A DNA stretch of 6,900 bases, taken from assembly GCA_034428395.1 (NCBI GenBank), contig DAOUHX010000412.1, positions 1-6,900 of the forward strand, read 5' to 3'. The notes below the pieces were generated by a model, which was not told the origin of the DNA, made no database searches, and saw nothing but the letters and a program-made list of their open reading frames with translations. This document shows positions 1 through 5,505 of the stretch, one piece after another. Position 1 is the first letter of the stretch, and each line of letters opens with the position of its first letter. Position numbers and translations under genes: made by a program. Source of the stretch: Bin5 sp034428395 (GTDB lineage Bacteria; Chloroflexota; Anaerolineae; Caldilineales; Caldilineaceae).

Positions 1-1
1 G

Positions 2-136
2 CGCGGCGTGCTCGATACGCCGATGATCTTCGTCGCCGTGCTCATGATCGTGCTGCTGGCGCAGGCGATGTACTGGAGCGTCACGCTGCTCGAGAGCTAC
101 CTGCTGCGCTGGAAGCAGCACGAAATCAAGGAATAA
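2..136 (+). CDS. ABC importer permease, C-terminal end (partial)
   Basis: This is an open frame from the left edge to a TAA at 134-136, 44 codons in all. It encodes a hydrophobic stretch (MIFVAVLMIVLLAQAMYW) followed by a short charged tail ending WKQHEIKE. A last membrane helix and a short cytoplasmic tail rich in Trp, Arg and Lys are typical of permeases of the SsuC/TauC/ThiX type (BPD_transp_1 superfamily). The conserved EAA coupling loop would lie upstream, outside the window. The assignment leans mainly on context: a matching NMT1-type binding protein starts 78 bases downstream and an ATPase follows, giving the order permease, binding protein, ATPase. The N-terminal part cannot be assessed. 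Confidence 0.72.
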   Translation, partial: RGVLDTPMIFVAVLMIVLLAQAMYWSVTLLESYLLRWKQHEIKE

Positions 137-214
137 TGCCGGAGAGCGCGCCCGGCGCGAAACCATATCTGGTACAGGAGAAAATCTTCTGTCCGCCAAA
201 CTGCAGAGGAACGC

Positions 215-1285
215 ATGAAGAATCTTACAACCCGAACTGTCTCCCTCTTTCGACGCCCGGTCGCGGCGCGGCCGGCGCGCCTGCCGCGGTTGATTGCGCT
301 GCTCACGCTCGCGCTGACCGCCTCCTGCACGCCGATCGCGCCCGAGGCAGGGCCCGCCGCGCCGCCTGAAACGGAGCGTCCGCGGCCGATTGCGCTCGGC
401 GTGGGATTCATTCCCAATGTCCAGTTCGCGCCCTTCTACGTTGGGATCGAGAAGGGGTTTTTCACCGAAAACGGAATCGAGCTGTCGCTGGAGTACGGCT
501 TTGAGAACGACTACCTGAAACTGGTCGCGACCGACGAGATGCAGTTCATGATCGCCAGCGGAGACCAGCTCGTGCTTGGCCGCGCCCAGGAGCTGCCGGT
601 GCGCTACGTGATGAACTGGTACACGAGCTACCCGGTCACCGTCTTTGCCAAGACCGATGCCGGCATCCACCGTCCGGAGGACCTGGCCGGCCGCCGGGTC
701 GGCGTGCCGGGGCCGTTCGGCGCCAACTACATTGCGCTGCGGGCCCTGCTCGACGTGGCCGGGCTGACCGAAGCCGACATCCAGATGGAGAGCATCGGCT
801 TCACGCAGGCGTCTGCGGTGAGCGAGGGGCTGGTCGACGCCGCGGTGGACTACGCCGTCAACGGCCCCGTCGTCTTGGGCAGCGCCGGCATCGAGACCGT
901 GCAGATCACGCTCGATCAACATGTGCAGATCCCCGCCAACGGGCTGGTCACCAACGAGCGCACACTGGACGAAGAGCCCCAGCTGGTGGAGGCGATGGTG
1001 CGCGCGCTGCAGACGTCGATCGCCTACACGCTCGCCAACCCGGACGACGCCTTCGCGATCGCGCTCAAATTTGTGCCCGAGGCCGGCGGCGAGAACGAAG
1101 CCGCCAACCGGCTGGTCTTCGACGCCTCACAGGCCTTCTGGCAGCCGCGGCCGGACGGCGCGCCGGGCGCGACCACCGATGCCGAATGGCAGGCCGTCGC
1201 CGAGCTCCTGCTGCGCATCGGTTTTGTCGACCGCCTCGTGGCCCCCGAAGAAATGTACACCAACGAGTTCATCCAAGATCGGTGA
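215..1285 (+). CDS. ABC importer substrate-binding lipoprotein, NMT1/ThiY-like
   Basis: A 356-residue solute-binding protein of the NMT1/THI5-like (SsuA/TauA) family, which captures a small molecule outside the membrane and delivers it to the permease. The ATG at 215 follows AGAGGA at 205-210, only 4 bases away. The N terminus is basic (to R25) and is followed by a hydrophobic segment ending LTAS-C38. That fits a lipoprotein signal with C38 as the acylated residue, although Thr at -3 is less usual than Leu. A Pro/Glu linker (39-58) precedes the fold. Family hallmarks are GVGFIPNVQFAPFYVGIEKG (62-81), a 'GFFTENGIEL' segment, an 'FMIASGDQLV' segment near 111-120, and 'RPEDLAGRRVGVPG' (153-166). 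The ligand cannot be read from the sequence. Hydroxymethylpyrimidine-type precursors (ThiY) and riboflavin (RibY, described in Chloroflexota) are both reasonable; a sulfonate or nitrate is less so. No thiamine or flavin biosynthesis gene is visible nearby to decide. Confidence 0.88.
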   Translation: MKNLTTRTVSLFRRPVAARPARLPRLIALLTLALTASCTPIAPEAGPAAPPETERPRPIALGVGFIPNVQFAPFYVGIEKGFFTENGIELSLEYGFENDYLKLVATDEMQFMIASGDQLVLGRAQELPVRYVMNWYTSYPVTVFAKTDAGIHRPEDLAGRRVGVPGPFGANYIALRALLDVAGLTEADIQMESIGFTQASAVSEGLVDAAVDYAVNGPVVLGSAGIETVQITLDQHVQIPANGLVTNERTLDEEPQLVEAMVRALQTSIAYTLANPDDAFAIALKFVPEAGGENEAANRLVFDASQAFWQPRPDGAPGATTDAEWQAVAELLLRIGFVDRLVAPEEMYTNEFIQDR

Positions 1286-1294
1286 TCACCGCCG

Positions 1295-1329
1295 ACTGGC
1301 AACTGGCCACCGACCGCTGGCAACTGCCT
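1295..1329 (+). repeat. Short heptamer tandem repeat (ACTGGCA-type) before the ATPase start
   Basis: Five consecutive 7-base units resemble ACTGGCM: for example actggca at 1295-1301, actggcc at 1302-1308 and gctggca at 1316-1322. The middle and last units are degenerate. The 10-mer ctggcaactg occurs at 1296-1305 and again at 1317-1326, exactly 21 bases (three units) apart. The array fills nearly all of the 46-base gap between the binding-protein stop codon and the ATPase ATG at 1332, where a Shine-Dalgarno sequence would be expected; none is evident. Heptanucleotide tandem repeats (STRR) are known from cyanobacteria. I infer that this belongs to a similar dispersed intergenic class, because a second array of different sequence but the same period lies at 5834-5925. 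Confidence 0.65.
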
Positions 1330-1331
1330 TC

Positions 1332-2114
1332 ATGTCCGATCCTCTTCTACAGGCGCAGAGCGTCAGCCACACCTATCGCCGCCGCAACCGTGTCACACAT
1401 GCGCTGGCTGAAGTCTCTTTCGGCATACAGGAGGATGAGTTCGTCTGCGTTGTCGGCAACAGCGGCAGCGGCAAATCGACGCTGCTGCGCATTCTCGGCG
1501 GTCTGCTGGCGCCGACCGCGGGCCGGGTGCAGTTCAAAGGCCGGACCGTGCAGTCCCCCCGGACGGAGATCGGCTTCGTTTTCCAGAATACCAACCTGAT
1601 GCCGTGGCGCACCGCGCTCGAAAATGTGCTGCTGCCGCTGGAGCTGCAGAAAGCGCCCGACGCGCAGGACCGCGCCCGCGCCTGCGCCGCGCTCGCGCTG
1701 ATGGGGCTGGAAGAGTTCGCCGACGCCTACCCGGCGCAACTCTCCGGCGGCATGGCGCAGCGCCTCACCCTGACGCGCGCGCTGCTGCAGGAGCCTGCCC
1801 TGCTGCTGATGGACGAGCCGTTCGGCGCGCTCGATGCCCTCACCCGCGAGCGCCTCAACCAGGAGCTCCTGCGTATTCACCGCGACCGCGCCCAGACGGT
1901 GCTGATGATCACGCACAGCATCCAGGAAGCCATCTTCCTCGCCGACCGCGTGCTCGTTCTGAGCGGGCAGCCCGGCGAGCTGCGCGGCGATATCCCCGTC
2001 GGGCTGCCGCGCCCGCGCGCGCTGGAGATGCTGACGCGGCCGCAAGCGGGCGCGCTGAACCGCGAGATCCGCGCCTGCCTGGCGACCGGCGCGCAGGAAG
2101 GGGAACAGCACTGA
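1332..2114 (+). CDS. ABC importer ATP-binding protein (SsuB/TauB/ThiZ-type)
   Basis: A complete 260-residue nucleotide-binding subunit that powers the importer encoded upstream. All motifs are present in order: Walker A GNSGSGKST (42-50), Q-loop Gln85 in VFQ, signature LSGGMAQR (137-144), Walker B LLLMDEP (157-163), D-loop ALD (166-168) and switch His195 in ITHS. 'FGALDALTRERL' and 'SIQEAIFLADRVLVLSG' are typical of the nitrate/sulfonate/taurine/thiamine-precursor subfamily. The frame is open back to 921, but the family N terminus ('LLQAQSVSHTY') matches a start at ATG 1332; a longer start would overlap the binding-protein gene for hundreds of bases. No clear Shine-Dalgarno sequence precedes this ATG, because a heptamer repeat sits there, so expression may depend on coupling to the upstream gene. 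The TGA at 2112-2114 appears to end the operon. Confidence 0.92.
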   Translation: MSDPLLQAQSVSHTYRRRNRVTHALAEVSFGIQEDEFVCVVGNSGSGKSTLLRILGGLLAPTAGRVQFKGRTVQSPRTEIGFVFQNTNLMPWRTALENVLLPLELQKAPDAQDRARACAALALMGLEEFADAYPAQLSGGMAQRLTLTRALLQEPALLLMDEPFGALDALTRERLNQELLRIHRDRAQTVLMITHSIQEAIFLADRVLVLSGQPGELRGDIPVGLPRPRALEMLTRPQAGALNREIRACLATGAQEGEQH

Positions 2115-2117
2115 ATT

Positions 2118-2145
2118 TTGCGCGGTTTGGTGCTTAAGGTACGAT
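2118..2145 (+). promoter_or_regulatory. Candidate promoter upstream of the HicB-like gene
   Basis: TTGCGC (2118-2123), 16 bases, then TACGAT (2140-2145) resembles a housekeeping promoter with imperfect boxes. It lies just after the ATPase stop codon and would give a leader of roughly 95 bases before the ATG at 2247. A second -10-like TATACC at 2163-2168 has no good partner. This is a weak match in an AT-richer spot, so chance is a real possibility. Confidence 0.28.
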
Positions 2146-2246
2146 ATTTTCGCTCGACCTGATATACCAATCGAATGGGAATGCGCGCACTGTTGGGGCG
2201 TTCAGCGGTTCTTGACGCTGGACAGTTGAGGATACAGGAGAAATGT

Positions 2247-2573
2247 ATGAATCGGAAACTCAAGTGTGCAGTTGAACAGGAGGACGGCTTGTATGTTTCC
2301 TACTGCGAAGGACTGGGCATTGCAAGTCAAGGTGAAACTATCGATGAAGCCAAGAAAAACCTGGAGGAAGCGATAGAAATGTTCTTCGAGGATGCCCCAG
2401 TCAGCGAAATCTCGGGCCTTCTTAGCCACCTTAAGCCGTCCTCTCCCGAAGAGATTCAGCATCTTCCTGAAGTTCGGATTGCACAGTACCAGCAAGCTCC
2501 TGCCACACAGTGGGAGCTTGAAGTTGCCCAAACGAAAACACACCCACGATGGCCTCTTGAGAGCAACTGGTGA
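2247..2573 (+). CDS. HicB-like antitoxin-family protein, no HicA partner seen
   Basis: A 108-residue protein whose first half matches the HicB fold (COG1598-type partial RNase H fold). It has strand 'MNRKLKCAVEQEDGLYVSYC', then 'GLGIASQGETIDEAKKNLEE' and 'AIEMFFE' (to about residue 48). In type II HicAB systems HicB neutralises the mRNA-cleaving toxin HicA and often represses its own operon. ATG 2247 is chosen over in-frame ATG 2175 because AGGAG lies at 2236-2240 with 6-base spacing and because the conserved fold begins there. Residues 50-108 do not look like a DNA-binding domain I recognise, and the last 15 are unusual (THPRWPLESNW). No HicA-like dsRBD-fold toxin of about 60 residues can be read in any frame of the flanking gaps 2115-2246 or 2574-2714. 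It could be a solitary regulator or a remnant. An 8-bp inverted repeat (2493-2500 with 2513-2520) lies in the C-terminal coding part. Confidence 0.75.
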   Translation: MNRKLKCAVEQEDGLYVSYCEGLGIASQGETIDEAKKNLEEAIEMFFEDAPVSEISGLLSHLKPSSPEEIQHLPEVRIAQYQQAPATQWELEVAQTKTHPRWPLESNW

Positions 2574-2714
2574 GACGCTTTCCCAGCGCGTCAACGCCCT
2601 ATATCTATTCCCTTCCCAACAACACTTAGAATGATCTGATTCATGTCAGCCGTTGTGCAACTCCGCCAGCAACCCAAAGAAGACAGAAAATGGTTTTAGA
2701 GACGGATAAATGAC

Positions 2715-3137
2715 ATGAAAACAATCTATATTCTGCTTGGAATCCTGATATTCTTGGTGGCGGTGCTACTTGCCGGGGTAGCAGCAAACATCGTGGTTAC
2801 GATGGAAATGCAACAAAGGCTCAAATCATCTAGCCCATTACCTGCGTCAGAACAGTGGAATGAAGATGAATGGGCGCGCAAAGCAATCGCTCTGGATGGA
2901 CACAATGAAATAGCTGTGGATCAGCTTACGTTCTACACGCTCCTGATGGAGGAGGCTTCTCAGCATTGCGTTGAGAACAAAGAGGTCTTGGATAGACTGA
3001 TTGAGGCGGCGCTGTTTCAGAGCCCAAAGGAGTTACCAAACATTCGTAGGGGAATACTATCAGTGTACGCAGGACTATCAGGACGACACAACTGTTCTGA
3101 GATGTTGTTTGACATCATAAACGAACTAAATGAGTAG
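2715..3137 (+). CDS. Unrecognised small membrane-anchored protein
   Basis: A 140-residue protein I do not recognise. Residues 4-29 form one strongly hydrophobic helix (YILLGILIFLVAVLLAGVAA), most likely an uncleaved anchor. The remaining ~110 residues are soluble and appear helical: 'EDEWARKAIALDGHNEI', 'LTFYTLLMEEASQH', 'KEVLDRLIEAALFQS', 'MLFDIINELNE'. Two cysteines, C85 and C127, could form a disulfide if the domain is outside the cell. The ATG at 2715 has only a weak purine stretch (AGAGACGGA, 2697-2705) as a possible ribosome site. Composition and codon use match the AT-richer islet. It lies 141 bases downstream of the HicB-like gene on the same strand, but nothing shows that they function together. 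It is probably real, given its length, its coherent helix-plus-domain layout and the absence of a better frame. Confidence 0.6.
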   Translation: MKTIYILLGILIFLVAVLLAGVAANIVVTMEMQQRLKSSSPLPASEQWNEDEWARKAIALDGHNEIAVDQLTFYTLLMEEASQHCVENKEVLDRLIEAALFQSPKELPNIRRGILSVYAGLSGRHNCSEMLFDIINELNE

Positions 3138-3260
3138 GTCGGATTCCCAAAGTTGAACCCGCATAACCCGCGTGACAATTTCACCAGCCTTTTCAAACTA
3201 CTAAGGCCGCGATAGTCATTATCAGCCAGAATCGTTGACTAAGACTCGATACAATTCCCA

Positions 3261-3295
3261 GAACAAAAAGACGCCGGGCACGATGCCCGGCGTCT
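3261..3295 (-). terminator. Rho-independent terminator of the rpsF-rpsR-isomerase operon
   Basis: A perfect 12-bp inverted repeat, agacgccgggca (3269-3280) and tgcccggcgtct (3284-3295), is separated by a 3-base loop. Read on the minus strand the GC-rich stem is followed directly by TTTTTGTTCT, the classical intrinsic terminator layout. It lies about 60 bases past the isomerase stop codon. On the plus strand the trailing sequence (CTATCTTCTG) is much poorer in T, so termination of the islet genes here would be weaker. Confidence 0.9.
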
Positions 3296-3356
3296 CTATC
3301 TTCTGCTATTCGGATGTTTCCCGCCCTGACGGCTCTCCGCCAAGTGCCGACCGCGC

Positions 3357-4913
3357 CTACCGTCCAGGCGTCTCAGGCTCCAGGCCGCTCGGCAGCCGCG
3401 AGGCAAAGTCATCCGGGCGGTCGATCTCCAATGACAACACCTGCTCCTGCAGCCAGGTCTGGAAGGCCTCGGCATACTCCTGCTGCAAGGTGGCCTCGTC
3501 CTTCTCCCGCTCGTCGTCCCGCTCAAGCACCTCGATGATATGATAGCCGAAGGTCGTCTTGACCGGCTCGCTGATCTCACCAATCTCGAGCGAGAACGCG
3601 ACCTCATCAAATTCGGGCACGTAGCGTCCGCGCCCGGCCCAGCCCAGGTCTCCGCCCTCGACACCACTGCCAGGGTCCTCGCTGAAGCGCAGCGCCAGGT
3701 CGGCGAAATCCTCACCGTCGAGGATGCGTTGCCGCAGGGACTGCGCAAAGGCCAGCGCCTCGGCATCGTCGACGCGACCGTCCTCGTTCGTGTCGGGGTT
3801 CCACCACTCCGAGGCCGGCTCGCCGTCCGCCCCGTCGTCCGCGGCCGCTTCCTCGCCGGCCGTTTCGGCTGCCGGCGCGGCTGCTGCCTGGCCGCTCTCG
3901 TCTTCGCTCTCAGGCTCGGGCATCGGCGTTGTCTCTGCCGGCGCCTCGTCCGCCCCGTCTGACGGCTCCTCCGTCTCGGCGGCCGGCTCCGGTTCCGGCT
4001 CTGGGTCCACTGCAATCAGAATATGGCGGACCCGTACCTGCTCCTCGGTAGTGGACACCAGGTCCTGACTGATCGTCTCCGACATCTTCCCCCGCAGCAG
4101 ACGCGCCCGGATCACCTCGCGATATTCGGCCACGCTCATCCCCGCATTGTCCCTCAGGTTCTGCTCCAGTGTGCGCAGACCCTCCTGGTACAACGCATCG
4201 GTCAGGACCGGGGGCGGCTCCGGCGTGGGCGCCTCCTCCGCGGTTTCCGAACCTTCGGCGGCCGCGGCGGTCGGTCCGCTCTCCGCGCCGTCTTCAGCTG
4301 TGGGCGTAGCTGTGGGGACAGGGGTCGGGGTGAAAAGTTCTGCGGTGGCGGTCGCGTCGACAGCGGCCTCCGCCGTTCCGGTGGCCTGCGGCACCGTCAG
4401 CGCGCCCTGGCCGCGCGCCACCTCTTCGCGCAGCGTCTCGGCCACCTCTTCGTCGCTGACCGCAACGCCCACTTCGGGTGCCTTGATCCGCAGGACAACC
4501 CCTTCGATCATGTCGTTGAGGACCTGCGTCCCCAGCGTCAGAGGGCTGGCCAGCGTCGCGTTGATCGAAGCGATCTGGGAAGCGAACAGGCTCGAGTTGC
4601 CAAACTGCTGGGAGAAGAGCTGCAGCCGCGTGCGCTGACTCTCCAGCTCGCTCTTGCGCAGGCGGGCCTCTTTCCAGAACTCGCGCGTGATGATCGCTTC
4701 GCCTTCAATCTGCGCCAGCACGCTGTTGGGCTTGATGATCAGCTCGCTGACCACGCCATAAATGATCAGCAGCAGGGCGACACCGACGATCCCGCCCACA
4801 ATCGACATGAGCCGTAGGTTGCGTTCCCGGTCACGCGCGCGCAACCGGGTCTCACGCCGATTCTCAACCTGCGGCTCGGCTTCCTGCCTTCTTCGTCTGC
4901 GCTTCTTGGCCAT
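3357..4913 (-). CDS. Membrane-anchored parvulin-type peptidyl-prolyl isomerase (SurA/PrsA-like) with acidic inserts
   Basis: A 518-residue foldase, long for the PrsA group (about 300). It has a very basic cytosolic start (KKRRRRRQ, residues 3-10) and one membrane helix (about 36-60) with no lipobox or clear cleavage site. A SurA_N/chaperone-like helical part follows: 'VLAQIEGEAIITREFWKEA' (65-83), 'VLNDMIEGVVLRIKAPEVGV' (131-150) and 'VSDEEVAETLREEVA' (152-166). This part is interrupted by a Thr/Pro/Ala/Glu linker (about 170-236) and resumes to about 290. The rotamase domain begins VRVRHILIAV (293-302, H297) and resumes at 384-465 with EDFADLALRFSEDPGSG, GGDLGWAGRGRYVPEF and TTFGYHIIEV (H458). 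Asp413 sits about where Pin1 has its catalytic Cys. Between the two halves lies an acidic insert (303-369) and then an EF-hand-like loop (374-385). The start is 7 bases after the rpsR stop, without a good Shine-Dalgarno sequence, so translational coupling is likely. It presumably helps fold exported proteins on the outer membrane face. Confidence 0.9.
   Translation of the reverse strand: MAKKRRRRRQEAEPQVENRRETRLRARDRERNLRLMSIVGGIVGVALLLIIYGVVSELIIKPNSVLAQIEGEAIITREFWKEARLRKSELESQRTRLQLFSQQFGNSSLFASQIASINATLASPLTLGTQVLNDMIEGVVLRIKAPEVGVAVSDEEVAETLREEVARGQGALTVPQATGTAEAAVDATATAELFTPTPVPTATPTAEDGAESGPTAAAAEGSETAEEAPTPEPPPVLTDALYQEGLRTLEQNLRDNAGMSVAEYREVIRARLLRGKMSETISQDLVSTTEEQVRVRHILIAVDPEPEPEPAAETEEPSDGADEAPAETTPMPEPESEDESGQAAAAPAAETAGEEAAADDGADGEPASEWWNPDTNEDGRVDDAEALAFAQSLRQRILDGEDFADLALRFSEDPGSGVEGGDLGWAGRGRYVPEFDEVAFSLEIGEISEPVKTTFGYHIIEVLERDDEREKDEATLQQEYAEAFQTWLQEQVLSLEIDRPDDFASRLPSGLEPETPGR
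3759..3794 (-). other. EF-hand/dockerin-type calcium-binding loop inside the parvulin domain
   Basis: Residues 374-385 of the isomerase read DTNEDGRVDDAE. This fits every position of the canonical 12-residue EF-hand loop: Asp at 1, Asn at 3, Asp at 5, Gly at 6, a hydrophobic Val at 8, Asp at 9 and Glu at 12. It follows an acidic linker and WWNP, not a helix, as in dockerin-type loop-helix units. The helix after it (EALAFAQSLRQRI) is the first helix of the parvulin fold. Calcium binding is inferred from the motif. Confidence 0.7.
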
Positions 4914-4920
4914 CGATCGC

Positions 4921-5487
4921 CTAGCTGCGTCTGCCGGTAATGCGCATATGTTCGCCCGTGTACGGCATCAGCGCCAGATGTCTGGCCCGCTTGATCGCCC
5001 GCGTCACTTTGCGCTGCATTTTGGCGGTTACACGAGTCTTGCGCCGGTTGTGAATGCGCCCGTAGTTGTCGACAAAGCGACTCAAAACCTGCACATTCTT
5101 GTAGTTGATCTCATCGATGCGCACGTCGCTGCCGACGTGGCGGGGGTTTCTGCGCTGGTTGCCCTGTTTGGCACGGTTAAAATTGGCCGGACCCTCTACC
5201 CGGTTGATCACGACCGGTTGCGCGTCGCCGCGTTCGGACAGGGGCGCACTCTCATCTGCGGCCGGCGTCTCTTCAGCAGCCGGCTCCTCCGAGACCGCTT
5301 CTACCTCGGCAACCGCCTCCGGCGCACTCTCCCCTGCGGTTGACGCCTCTTCAGCAGCCGGCTCCTCCGAGACCGCCTCAACTTCGGCAACAGCCTCCGG
5401 TGCAGACTCCTCTGCAGTTGACGCCTCGTTGACCGGCTGCTCTTCCGCGTCCGCTTCGGCTTCGTTCGTTCGGGTTTCGTCAGTCAT
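4921..5487 (-). CDS. rpsR: 30S ribosomal protein bS18 with long acidic N-terminal extension
   Basis: A 188-residue bS18; the usual length is about 70-90. The conserved core is residues ~112-188: 'RIDEINYKNVQVLSRFV', 'YGRIHNRRKTRVTAKMQRK' and 'VTRAIKRARHLALMPYTGEH'. These match the bS18 fold that binds 16S rRNA next to bS6 on the platform. The N-terminal Cys motif seen in many bS18 proteins is absent (NPRHVGSDVRIDEI instead). Residues 1-110 are an extra region rich in Glu, Ala, Ser and Pro with a 26-residue tandem repeat. The ATG at 5485-5487 is preceded by AGGAG (plus-strand 5494-5498) with 6-base spacing. This supports the long form, and the repeat copies differ almost only at silent sites. 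The gene follows rpsF by 18 bases and precedes the isomerase by 7. Confidence 0.95.
   Translation of the reverse strand: MTDETRTNEAEADAEEQPVNEASTAEESAPEAVAEVEAVSEEPAAEEASTAGESAPEAVAEVEAVSEEPAAEETPAADESAPLSERGDAQPVVINRVEGPANFNRAKQGNQRRNPRHVGSDVRIDEINYKNVQVLSRFVDNYGRIHNRRKTRVTAKMQRKVTRAIKRARHLALMPYTGEHMRITGRRS
5242..5424 (-). repeat. 78-bp in-frame tandem repeat in the rpsR extension
   Basis: Two full 26-codon copies lie back to back, residues 22-47 (plus-strand 5347-5424) and 48-73 (5269-5346). A partial third (TPAADESAP, residues 74-82, 5242-5268) follows. Aligned by hand, the full copies differ at 9 of 78 bases but at only one residue (E26 versus G52). Each unit runs ASTA[E/G]ESAPEAVAEV and on to SEEPAAEE. 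Confidence 0.9.
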
Positions 5488-5505
5488 TCGATGCTCCTGT
5501 GTGGG

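Larger units (their letters stand above)
2115..3260. other. AT-richer islet with two accessory genes
   Basis: Base composition drops by eye from strongly GC-rich on both sides to roughly balanced, with A-rich codons in both genes. The stretch lies between the importer operon and the terminator of the converging ribosomal-protein operon. It contains only a HicB-like gene and an unrecognised membrane-protein gene. No transposase, integrase, tRNA or clear flanking direct repeat was seen. Horizontal acquisition is an inference from composition and gene content. Confidence 0.5.

Noticed and set aside
921..1331. N-terminal extension of the ATPase frame back to 921
   Set aside because: The added residues are Arg/Ser/Pro-rich, overlap the binding-protein gene in another frame and have no counterpart in the family.
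1347..2111. Long minus-strand open frame (254 codons) opposite the ATPase gene
   Set aside because: The protein is Arg/Gln/His-rich with no recognisable motif, and it mirrors a fully motif-complete ATPase; high GC content produces such antisense frames.
2212..2238. TTGACG with TACAGG as a promoter for the HicB-like gene
   Set aside because: The spacing is only 15 bases and the -10 box would overlap the Shine-Dalgarno sequence, leaving no room for a leader.
2493..2520. 8-bp inverted repeat (caagctcc and ggagcttg) as a terminator
   Set aside because: It lies inside the HicB-like coding sequence and is not followed by a T-rich run; it is noted only as a small hairpin.
2690..2713. Seven-codon mini frame (MVLETDK) ending two bases before the ATG at 2715
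   Set aside because: It looks like a translational-coupling leader, but it is short, has no convincing ribosome site and is expected by chance.
2115..3260. Insertion sequence or integrated element boundaries around the AT-rich islet
   Set aside because: No transposase or integrase frame, terminal inverted repeats or clear target duplication could be seen at the edges.
4023..4817. Long plus-strand open frame (264 codons) opposite the isomerase gene
   Set aside because: Composition is typical of an antisense shadow (Arg, Gly, Leu), while the minus strand has a clear parvulin; other antisense frames at 3540-3962 and 4147-4638 fail for the same reason.
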